From an uncultured Synechococcus sp. (lineage in GTDB: Bacteria > Cyanobacteriota > Cyanobacteriia > PCC-6307 > Cyanobiaceae): DNA of 6,405 nt. The stretch covers positions 1 to 6,405 of the forward strand of contig CAJWIC010000080.1 in NCBI GenBank assembly GCA_913040905.1, written 5' to 3'. This document shows positions 1 to 5,827 of this stretch, piece after piece (position 1 is the first letter of the stretch; each line of letters begins with the position of its first letter). The position numbers and the translations under genes are program-made. A model generated the notes under the pieces. The model had not been told where the DNA came from. It did no database searches and saw only the letters and a program-made list of their open reading frames with translations.

Positions 1-896
1 GGAAGCTGCGGTTGCAGCTGATGAAACCGGTCACCTGGATCCCCTTGATCTGGGGTGTGATCTGCGGAGCGGCGGCCAGTGGTAACTACCAGTGGAAGCT
101 GGATCACGTTCTGGCGGCCTTCGCCTGCATGTTGATGAGCGGCCCGCTGCTGGCGGGTTTCACCCAGACCATCAACGACTACTACGACCGGGAGATCGAC
201 GCCATCAATGAGCCCTACCGGCCGATTCCTTCCGGAGCGATCCCCCTGGGCCAGGTGAAGTTGCAGATCTGGCTGCTGCTGATCGCGGGCCTCGCGGTGT
301 CCTACGGCCTCGATGTCTGGGCGAAGCACAGCACTCCTGTGGTGTTCCTGCTGGCCCTTGGGGGCTCGTTCGTCAGTTACATCTACTCAGCACCACCACT
401 GAAGCTGAAGCAGAACGGCTGGCTGGGGAACTATGCCCTTGGTGCCAGCTACATCGCTCTGCCCTGGTGGGCAGGACAGGCCCTGTTCGGTCAACTCACC
501 TGGAGTACAGCGCTGCTGACCCTGGCCTACAGCCTTGCGGGCCTCGGCATCGCGGTGGTGAATGACTTCAAGAGTGTTGAGGGAGATCGGGAACTGGGGC
601 TTCAGTCCCTACCCGTTGTCTTCGGGATCAAAACGGCCAGTTGGATCAGCGCCGGAATGATCGACATCTTCCAGCTGGCCATGGTTGCCGTTCTCATCGC
701 CATCGGTCAGCATTTCGCTGCGGTTCTGCTGGTTCTGTTGATCGTGCCCCAGATCACCTTCCAGGACATCTGGCTGCTGCGGGACCCGGTGGAATTTGAC
801 GTTAAATACCAGGCCAGCGCCCAACCTTTCCTCGTCCTCGGCATGTTGGTAACCGCTCTGGCCGTCGGCCACAGTCCACTCACTCAGCTGATGTGA
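1..896 (+). CDS. chlG: Chlorophyll synthase ChlG (5'-truncated by window edge)
   Basis: Integral membrane prenyltransferase of the UbiA family. It esterifies chlorophyllide a with phytyl or geranylgeranyl diphosphate, the last step of chlorophyll a synthesis, at the thylakoid membrane. The frame is open to the left edge (first full codon at 3, reading K-L-R-L-Q-L-M-K-P), so the N-terminus lies outside. The TTG at 12 is probably an internal Leu. Numbering from that codon, the first Asp-rich motif, NDYYDREID, is at 55-63 and binds Mg-diphosphate. The second polar motif, NDFKSVEGDRELG, is at 184-196. The blocks YIYSAPPLKLKQNGWLGNYA (124-143) and DVKYQASAQPF (263-273) are typical of cyanobacterial ChlG rather than of other UbiA enzymes. 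About eight or nine hydrophobic segments are visible. The 294 visible residues lack only the usual short N-terminal extension. The stop TGA overlaps the GTG start of the following PBP gene. Identification is very secure. Confidence 0.97.
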   Translation, partial: KLRLQLMKPVTWIPLIWGVICGAAASGNYQWKLDHVLAAFACMLMSGPLLAGFTQTINDYYDREIDAINEPYRPIPSGAIPLGQVKLQIWLLLIAGLAVSYGLDVWAKHSTPVVFLLALGGSFVSYIYSAPPLKLKQNGWLGNYALGASYIALPWWAGQALFGQLTWSTALLTLAYSLAGLGIAVVNDFKSVEGDRELGLQSLPVVFGIKTASWISAGMIDIFQLAMVAVLIAIGQHFAAVLLVLLIVPQITFQDIWLLRDPVEFDVKYQASAQPFLVLGMLVTALAVGHSPLTQLM

Positions 897-2992
897 ACCG
901 CTCCCGTCTGCATTGGGCCCTCATCGCCGCTGCTGCAGCGGGGGTGGGCATCGGTGCCGCTCTCGGAACACGGGCGCTGACCAAGCTGATCGACACGGCT
1001 CTGCCGGATGCCCGCGGCATCACCAACTTCAACCGCCCTGGAACGATCACCCTGTTGTCCACCCAGGGACGCATCATCCAGAAGCTGGGACCAGCCACCC
1101 GCGACAAGCTGGAGCCGGGCTCCATGCCCCTGCTGGTGCAACAGGCCTTCATCGCCGCTGAAGACCGCCGTTTTTTTGACCATGACGGGGTCGATGGCTG
1201 GGGCATCGCCCGGGCCGTTGTCACCAATGTCCGGCAGGGTTCGGTGCGGGAAGGAGCCAGCACCATCACCCAGCAACTGGCTCGTACCGTTTTTCTCAGC
1301 CAGGACCGCACCATCATTCGAAAGCTCAAGGAAGCCGCCCTGGCCATGAAGCTGGAGCGTCAACTGAGCAAGCAGCAGATCCTTGAGCAGTACCTCAACT
1401 TTGTGTACCTCGGATCCGGGGCCTATGGCATCGCGGATGCCGCCTGGAACTATTTCTCCAAAACGCCCGATCAACTCACGCTGCCGGAAGCCGCTCTGAT
1501 CGCCGGTCTCCCTCCGGCACCATCGATTTACTCACCCCTGGTGAATCCGGAACTGGCCCGGAAGCAACGCTCGATCGTGCTGGAGCGGATGCGTCAGGAG
1601 GGTTTCATCACCCGGGCAGCTGCCTTGGCAGCGAACAATTCACCACTCAATCTGAAACCGGCCACACCGAAATACTTCAACAGCGCAGCGCCGTTCTTCA
1701 CCGGCTGGGTGGCCAAGGAGCTCCCAAAAATCGTCACCCAGGAACAGCTTGAGGTGGGCGGACTCAAGGTGCGCACCAGCCTCAACCTCGACTGGCAACA
1801 GAAGGCCCAGCAGGTCGTCCGTGAGTATGCCCCCTTCGACACCGAAGGAGCCCTGGTGACGATCCAACCGGGCACTGGTCTGGTACGCGCCATGGTGGGG
1901 GGCAAGAGCTACAGAGACAGTCAGTTCAACCGCGCCACCCAGGCCCTGCGATCGCCGGGGTCAACCTTCAAGCTCTTCCCCTACGCGGCAGCCATCGACC
2001 GAGGCATCAAACCCGAGGACATCTTCATGGACAAACCCCGCTGCTGGCGGGGCTACTGCCCGAAGAACTTCGGCGCCAAGTACTTCGGACCCATTTCCCT
2101 GGCAGACGCACTGAAGAATTCACTCAACACCGTTGCCGTTCAACTGCAGGACACGGTGGGCTTCGACGCCATCATCGAAATCGCCAACGGCTTCGACATC
2201 GGTACCAAACGGCCGCTCGGCAAGTACTACCCGATGGCGATCGGGGCCTACGAGCAAACGGTGCTGGAGATGACCGCGGCCTATGCCGCCGTGACCAACC
2301 GGGGGGTGTTCGTGCAACCGACACCATTCGAAGAAATCCGCGGTCCGAAGGATGAACTGATCTGGAGCCGGCGTGTTGATGGCGATCGCGGCCGTCGCGC
2401 CCTCGACAGTGATGTTGCCGATGCCATGAACTGGATGCTTCAGAGGGTTGTGAGCGGTGGCACGGGCATTGCCGCCAAGTTGGACAACCGCCCCGTGGCA
2501 GGCAAAACCGGAACCTCAGAAGGAACCCGCGATCTCTGGTTCATCGGATCCATCCCTCAGCTCACAACGGCCGTGTGGTTCGGATACGACGACAACAAGG
2601 AAACCAAGAGCAACAGTGGCGAGGCCGCCTGGGCCTGGAAGCAATTCATGCTGCAGATCGAGGACGAGTTTCCACCGCAGCCGTTTGCGGAGAAACCCGT
2701 GCTGAAGCGCACATTCCAACCTCCTGGCAAGGCCAAACCGAAGAAGACAGACAAAAAAGTCCCTTATCGCGGCTACGCCTACGAGCCGCAGCCCACCGAC
2801 TCGGCCCCATCCTGGGAACCTGACCCGTCGATGGAACCGCTGCCGCTCCCTCTGCCTGAGCCAACCCCCTTACCCCAACCTCGAATCGAGCCTGATCCAG
2901 CTCCCGTGGCTCTCCCCAAACCACCGGAAGAGCCGCCCGCCGAGGAGACAGGCCGCCGCAACTGGCTCAAACCGCAGATTCAACGCCGCTGA
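893..2992 (+). CDS. Class A penicillin-binding protein (bifunctional transglycosylase/transpeptidase)
   Basis: A 699-residue peptidoglycan synthase. An N-terminal signal anchor (about residues 7-25, Ala/Gly-rich) holds it in the inner membrane with both domains outside. The GT51 glycosyltransferase domain (about 55-230) shows AAEDRRFF with catalytic Glu90, GASTITQQLAR (121-131) and the KLERQLSKQQILEQYLN block (153-169). The transpeptidase domain (about 290-590) has all three motifs: SxxK at S357-K360 (nucleophile S357), SxN at S410-N412, and KTG at K538-G540 followed by Thr. Both activities should therefore be intact. Residues 612-625 are basic, and the last 70 or so are Pro/Glu-rich and probably disordered. 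The only two cysteines are C384 and C389. The start is GTG at 893, overlapping the chlG stop as GTGA. It has no evident Shine-Dalgarno, and the next in-frame Met (78) would lose the anchor and part of the catalytic domain. The family is certain; which paralogue (ponA, pbp1 or mrcB type) cannot be told. Confidence 0.95.
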   Translation: MNRSRLHWALIAAAAAGVGIGAALGTRALTKLIDTALPDARGITNFNRPGTITLLSTQGRIIQKLGPATRDKLEPGSMPLLVQQAFIAAEDRRFFDHDGVDGWGIARAVVTNVRQGSVREGASTITQQLARTVFLSQDRTIIRKLKEAALAMKLERQLSKQQILEQYLNFVYLGSGAYGIADAAWNYFSKTPDQLTLPEAALIAGLPPAPSIYSPLVNPELARKQRSIVLERMRQEGFITRAAALAANNSPLNLKPATPKYFNSAAPFFTGWVAKELPKIVTQEQLEVGGLKVRTSLNLDWQQKAQQVVREYAPFDTEGALVTIQPGTGLVRAMVGGKSYRDSQFNRATQALRSPGSTFKLFPYAAAIDRGIKPEDIFMDKPRCWRGYCPKNFGAKYFGPISLADALKNSLNTVAVQLQDTVGFDAIIEIANGFDIGTKRPLGKYYPMAIGAYEQTVLEMTAAYAAVTNRGVFVQPTPFEEIRGPKDELIWSRRVDGDRGRRALDSDVADAMNWMLQRVVSGGTGIAAKLDNRPVAGKTGTSEGTRDLWFIGSIPQLTTAVWFGYDDNKETKSNSGEAAWAWKQFMLQIEDEFPPQPFAEKPVLKRTFQPPGKAKPKKTDKKVPYRGYAYEPQPTDSAPSWEPDPSMEPLPLPLPEPTPLPQPRIEPDPAPVALPKPPEEPPAEETGRRNWLKPQIQRR

Positions 2993-4314
2993 AGCACAGC
3001 GGCATAGAAACCATCACCACCGCTTTCAGCATCGGGCCAGCGCTGGGTCTCGTCGACCAACCTGAGCCCAGGGTGATGCTCAAGAAGCCACTGGATCTGA
3101 GCCGTGTTCTCCGCCGGGTGAATCGTGCAGGTGGCGTAGACCAGGGTTCCGCTTTCAGCCAACAGCGGCAGCAGCCCTTCCAACAGAGCCCTCTGGAGGG
3201 GCAGGAGGCCCTCAATCGCCGCAGGGGTCATCCGCCAACGCGCGTCGGGATGACGGGCCAGGGTGCCCAATCCGGAGCAGGGGGCATCGATCAGAATCCG
3301 CTGGAAGCGCCCACGCCACTGGGGGCGGTTTTCCAGCAGCTGCTCGGCATCCGCCGCCAGGGCCTGAATCGAACCATGGCCGAGCCGGGCGGCATTGGCC
3401 GCCACCCGTTTCAAGCGACCGGCCGATCGGTCCACCGCCCAGATCTCAGCCTGATCCTCCACCAGCTCCGCCAGATGGGTGGTCTTCCCCCCAGGGGCGG
3501 CACAGGCATCGAGGATTCGATCTCCGGGCTGCGCAGCCAGCAGCGGTGCCACCCACTGGGCTGCCCGATCCTGAACACACCAATGGCCCTCGTCATAGCC
3601 AGGCCAGCTGCGCAGATCACCCTTGTGACCCTCCACCTGCAGTCCCTGGGGACAACCATCGATGGGATGACAGCTGATCCCTGCACTCGCCAGGGCCGCC
3701 ATCACCTCCGCCCTGGACGCCCGCAATGGATTCACCCGCAGATCCAGGGAGGGCACCTGATTGCAGGCGGCTGCCACGGCGGCTGCCCCCTGCTCCCCCC
3801 GCCACGCCAACAGCAGCGGCGGCAACCAGTCCGGCAGCGAATGCTCAAGGGCGAGAGCGGCAGCCCAATCGGAGGGTGTCTCCAACCCCTGGCCGGCTTC
3901 CCGAGCCCGAAGAGCGGAGCGCAACATGCCGTTGACCACGGGAGCCAGACGGGCCAGGCCAACGGCTTTCGCCAGATCCACAGCCGTGTTCACTGCAGCG
4001 GAGGCAGGGATGCGCTCCATCCAGAGGAGCTGATACAGGCCCACATGCAGGAGCCAACGCAATTTGGGCGGTTGCTTTGCCGCCGGGATCTTGCCCAACC
4101 GGTCCAGCCAGCCATCCAGGCTGCGACGCCGGCGGATCGCTCCGTAGGCCAGCTCCGTCGCAAGGCCGCGATCGGCGCCAGCCAGGGGGTGCTCCCGCAG
4201 GGCCCGTTCCAAGGCCACATCGGCATAGGCCCCGGCCGCCACCGCCTGCAGCACCTCCCAGGCGAGCCTTCGTGGAGCCAGTCCTTTGGTCTGCGGCTGC
4301 GTCAATCCCTTCAA
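2980..4314 (-). CDS. rsmB: 16S rRNA (cytosine-C5) methyltransferase RsmB (Sun/Fmu)
   Basis: A cytoplasmic SAM-dependent enzyme. The E. coli homologue makes m5C967 in 16S rRNA. It has 444 residues, close to the family norm. Residues 10-140 form the NusB-like helical RNA-binding domain (with APRRLAWEVL and NGMLRSALR). The Rossmann methyltransferase domain follows: DACAAPGGKTTHLAE (269-283) binds SAM, AVDRSAGRLKRV is at 293-304, DAPCSGLGTLARHPD is at 343-357 with motif IV C346, and YATCTIHPAEN is at 393-403 with the presumed nucleophile C396. No ATG lies near the start. A stop (TGA) sits two codons upstream in frame, so translation begins at TTG 4314-4312 or another non-ATG codon, such as TTG 4305-4303 or CTG 4281-4279. 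The gene is 3 bases downstream of the atl stop and probably cotranscribed and translationally coupled with it. Its 3' end overlaps the convergent PBP gene by 13 bases. Function is secure; the exact start is less so. Confidence 0.95.
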   Translation of the reverse strand: MKGLTQPQTKGLAPRRLAWEVLQAVAAGAYADVALERALREHPLAGADRGLATELAYGAIRRRRSLDGWLDRLGKIPAAKQPPKLRWLLHVGLYQLLWMERIPASAAVNTAVDLAKAVGLARLAPVVNGMLRSALRAREAGQGLETPSDWAAALALEHSLPDWLPPLLLAWRGEQGAAAVAAACNQVPSLDLRVNPLRASRAEVMAALASAGISCHPIDGCPQGLQVEGHKGDLRSWPGYDEGHWCVQDRAAQWVAPLLAAQPGDRILDACAAPGGKTTHLAELVEDQAEIWAVDRSAGRLKRVAANAARLGHGSIQALAADAEQLLENRPQWRGRFQRILIDAPCSGLGTLARHPDARWRMTPAAIEGLLPLQRALLEGLLPLLAESGTLVYATCTIHPAENTAQIQWLLEHHPGLRLVDETQRWPDAESGGDGFYAAVLQRR

Positions 4315-4317
4315 CCC

Positions 4318-4656
4318 TCAGGATCCAGACATAGCGTCCGGCCGCCACAGCCGATCCTTCAACGGCAAACGGCCCTCCTCATCCACAGGAACCCCTTCCG
4401 CCAGCAACAGCTCCCTCTGGATCCAGTCGCTGCCCTCGCGGCTGAGGCTCATCGAAATGCGTCCCTGAGCGTTCACCACCCGGTGCCAGGGCACCTCAGA
4501 CGGCAAAGGCAGGCGTCGCAAGGCCCAACCCACCTGCCGAGCGCAGCCATAGGCACCGATCAGATCAGCGATCTGGCCGTAGGTGGCCAGACGGCCATGG
4601 GGAATGCGCGACACCGCATCCCATACGCTCGAGTCAAAGGAGATGCGGTCGTCCAT
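4318..4656 (-). CDS. Alkyltransferase-like (ATL) DNA-binding protein, MGMT family without catalytic Cys
   Basis: A 112-residue protein equal to the DNA-binding domain of O6-alkylguanine-DNA alkyltransferases. It carries VWDAVSRIPHGRLATYGQIA (11-30), CARQVGWALRRLP (38-50) and PWHRVVNAQGRIS (56-68). The usual PCHRV active site reads PWHRV, with Trp57 in place of the alkyl-accepting Cys. That is the hallmark of ATL proteins such as E. coli YbaZ/AtlA and S. pombe Atl1. By family knowledge they bind O6-alkylguanine without repairing it and recruit nucleotide excision repair. Y26 and R40 match the base-flipping Tyr and Arg finger. The frame stays open further upstream, but the conserved domain begins just after the ATG at 4656, so I start there. 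A short AGGGG lies only 1 base from that ATG (weak). The ATG shares CATG (4654-4657) with the divergent trmH start, and rsmB follows in the same frame. Calling it an active methyltransferase would be wrong. The family call is strong; the repair role is inferred. Confidence 0.93.
   Translation of the reverse strand: MDDRISFDSSVWDAVSRIPHGRLATYGQIADLIGAYGCARQVGWALRRLPLPSEVPWHRVVNAQGRISMSLSREGSDWIQRELLLAEGVPVDEEGRLPLKDRLWRPDAMSGS
4637..4642 (+). promoter_or_regulatory. Possible Shine-Dalgarno for trmH
   Basis: AAGGAG is a near-consensus ribosome-binding site inside the 5' coding region of the divergent atl gene. It ends 12 bases before the ATG at 4655, rather longer than ideal. It directly abuts another in-frame ATG at 4643, which is too close to use. 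This mildly supports initiation at 4655, but the same bases encode Ile-Ser-Phe of the ATL protein, so the match may be chance. Confidence 0.35.
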
Positions 4657-5344
4657 GCCCCTGCTGCCCAGACGGTTTGAACGGCTGAAATCCGTTTTGA
4701 ACCATCGCATGGCAGATCTCACCGTGCTGCTTGAGCACGTGGAGAAGCCCCACAACCTTTCTGCCATCCTGCGCAGCTGCGATGCGGTGGGAGCCCTTGA
4801 GGCCCACATCGTCAGCCTGCAGGGACGTCCCCGCACCTTCAACAGCACCGCCCAGGGCAGTCAGAAATGGGTCGCTCTCCACGACCATCCGGACATCGAG
4901 ACCGCGATCAGCAACCTGAAGACCAAGGGATTCCGGGTCTACGGCACACACCTCGGGGTTGAAGCGAAGGATTACCGGGACTGTGACTTCACGGGGCCAA
5001 CCGCCTTTGTGCTGGGTGCGGAGAAATGGGGCCTGACCGACCGGGCCCGCGACTTGATGGATGAAGCGTTGTTCATCCCGATGCGGGGCATGGTGCAGTC
5101 CCTGAATGTTTCAGTCGCCACGGCCACCCTGCTGTTCGAGGCGTTGCGCCAGCGCCAACTGGCCGGAACAGCACCATCCCGCGGGGAGGGGTTATCAGCA
5201 GACCACTACAGACAACTGCTGTTTGAGTGGTCCTATCCCCAGGTGGCCGCCTGGTGTCAGGAGCAGGGGCGCCCCTACCCCGAACTCAATGACGAGGGAG
5301 AACTGCTGGAGGAGCTGCCCCGGACGGTGAAGTTGCGCTGCTGA
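4655..5344 (+). CDS. trmH: tRNA 2'-O-ribose methyltransferase TrmH (SpoU family)
   Basis: A SPOUT-class (trefoil-knot) SAM-dependent enzyme, probably methylating the 2'-OH of G18 in the tRNA D-loop in the cytoplasm. From ATG 4655 it is 229 residues, the same length as E. coli TrmH. Its opening MPLLPRRFERLKSVLNHRMADLTV aligns with that protein's N-terminus. Motif 1 is NLSAILRSCDAVG (34-46), with the presumed catalytic Arg40. Motif 2 is FVLGAEKWGL (118-127). Motif 3 is IPMRGMVQSLNVSVATATLL (141-160), with Asn151. The C-terminal helix region carries the RPYPELNDEGELLEELP segment (206-222). The frame is open upstream (ATG at 4643, alternative start at 4583), but those starts add non-conserved residues and deepen the overlap with the divergent atl gene. 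Its start codon shares two bases with the atl start. The protein ends in Cys. Family identity is secure. The Gm18 target is inferred from closeness to TrmH rather than to TrmL or RlmB. Confidence 0.94.
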   Translation: MPLLPRRFERLKSVLNHRMADLTVLLEHVEKPHNLSAILRSCDAVGALEAHIVSLQGRPRTFNSTAQGSQKWVALHDHPDIETAISNLKTKGFRVYGTHLGVEAKDYRDCDFTGPTAFVLGAEKWGLTDRARDLMDEALFIPMRGMVQSLNVSVATATLLFEALRQRQLAGTAPSRGEGLSADHYRQLLFEWSYPQVAAWCQEQGRPYPELNDEGELLEELPRTVKLRC

Positions 5345-5409
5345 GGTCCCTCTGCCCCTTGCCACTGCGAGCACAGCTGGGCCATAACCGAAGCAGCGGA
5401 TTGTCAGGA
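5345..5409. other. Intergenic gap after trmH
   Basis: This 65-base stretch is the longest non-coding segment in the window. I see no inverted repeat with a T-tract that would be an intrinsic terminator, and no clear -35/-10 pair. It ends with CAGGA touching the presumed ATG of the next small gene. It may serve only as a spacer, or hold a weak promoter or leader for that gene, which cannot be recognised by eye. Confidence 0.5.
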
Positions 5410-5586
5410 ATGGACGACAAAGCAATGCACGACTACGCCGTCACCTACCACTGCGGTGAGGAATGGGGCGAGGAGATGCTGCAGTCCGTCGATCTCGGCC
5501 ATGCGGTGGAAGCAGCCCATGCCCTGTTCCCCAGCTCCTGCAGAATTTCCATCCGAGAGGTGAAGCCCCCCGCCAGCCGCCGCTGA
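5410..5586 (+). CDS. Small conserved-looking hypothetical protein (58 aa)
   Basis: I do not recognise a named family. From ATG 5410 the protein is 58 residues, with a shape like many small bacterial proteins: a predicted beta-hairpin (HDYAVTYHC then EEMLQSVDL, about residues 7-29), an amphipathic helix (GHAVEAAHALF, 30-40), a third strand (CRISIREV, 44-51) and a basic PPASRR tail. There is no signal peptide or membrane helix. Cysteines are at 15 and 44. Alternative starts are ATG 5425, giving MHDYAVTYHC at the N-terminus, and in-frame TTGs at 5401 and 5359. The first leaves the predicted fold intact. It lies 65 bases after trmH on the same strand, and its stop is 4 bases from the stop of the convergent membrane-protein gene. 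The orderly strand-helix-strand pattern and the tight fit between neighbours argue that it is real, but no function can be given. Confidence 0.7.
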   Translation: MDDKAMHDYAVTYHCGEEWGEEMLQSVDLGHAVEAAHALFPSSCRISIREVKPPASRR

Positions 5587-5590
5587 GGGA

Positions 5591-5827
5591 TCAGAGGCTT
5601 GAACGGGAAGCAAAGGGCAGACGCAGCGCCGCGATCAGGGCCACGCTCTCCAGCACCAGGTTCTGACTGACGAGCACCACCACAAAGATCAGCAGTCCTG
5701 CCAGCAACCGCTCCAGCAGACCGATCACATCATCAGGGTTGTTGCGGCCTGACATCCACAGCGACACGGAAATCGCCAGGAACAGCAGGCTGATCCACCA
5801 GGGCATGGCGTGGGAAACCTCGCTCAT
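5591..5827 (-). CDS. Small two-helix membrane protein, coupled to ABC permease
   Basis: A 78-residue hydrophobic protein of no family I recognise. Two membrane segments are visible: about 10-25 (WWISLLFLAISVSLW) and about 41-58 (LLAGLLIFVVVLVSQNLV), possibly continuing to 68. They are joined by a polar, acidic loop, MSGRNNPDDVIGLLER (25-40). The C-terminus is short and ends in SRSSL. The start ATG 5827-5825 overlaps the TGA of the upstream permease as TGATG, suggesting translational coupling and an operon with the transporter. An internal ATG at 5806 (MPWWISLL) is also possible: it would still give both helices, and a GAGG lies 11 bases before it. The frame stays open far upstream, but there it runs antiparallel-free through the permease in another frame with Gly/Pro/Arg-rich nonsense, so the longer version is rejected. 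A role as an accessory or stabilising subunit of the transporter is only inferred from position. Confidence 0.8.
   Translation of the reverse strand: MSEVSHAMPWWISLLFLAISVSLWMSGRNNPDDVIGLLERLLAGLLIFVVVLVSQNLVLESVALIAALRLPFASRSSL

Noticed and set aside
884..1474. Minus-strand open frames opposite the PBP gene start
   Set aside because: They are shadows of the GT51 coding region, with no recognisable protein motifs.
2382..2389. GCGATCGC octamer (HIP1 site of many cyanobacteria)
   Set aside because: It was noticed only once and inside the PBP gene; a single copy in GC-rich DNA of this length is not evidence of enrichment.
2788..2965. Pro/Glu-rich PBP C-terminus as a possible DNA repeat
   Set aside because: The codons form no exact tandem units; it is low-complexity protein sequence of the kind often seen in PBP tails.
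3037..3046. CCAGCGCTGG palindrome near the 3' ends of PBP and rsmB as a terminator
   Set aside because: It is short, has no loop and no following T-tract, and lies in rsmB coding sequence.
4583..4654. Upstream extension of trmH to an alternative start at 4583 or ATG 4643
   Set aside because: The 24 extra residues are antisense to the conserved ATL motif and are absent from E. coli TrmH, which aligns from 4655.
3073..4680. Long plus-strand open frame of 535 codons covering rsmB and atl in antisense
   Set aside because: It is opposite two clearly recognisable genes, has Gln/Arg/Pro/Gly-rich composition without domains, and arises readily in GC-rich DNA. No recognisable motif or ribosome-binding site supports it.
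4657..4848. N-terminal extension of the ATL frame by 64 residues
   Set aside because: The extension is antisense to trmH and reads as Arg/Ser-rich sequence unlike the family; the conserved domain starts right after ATG 4656.
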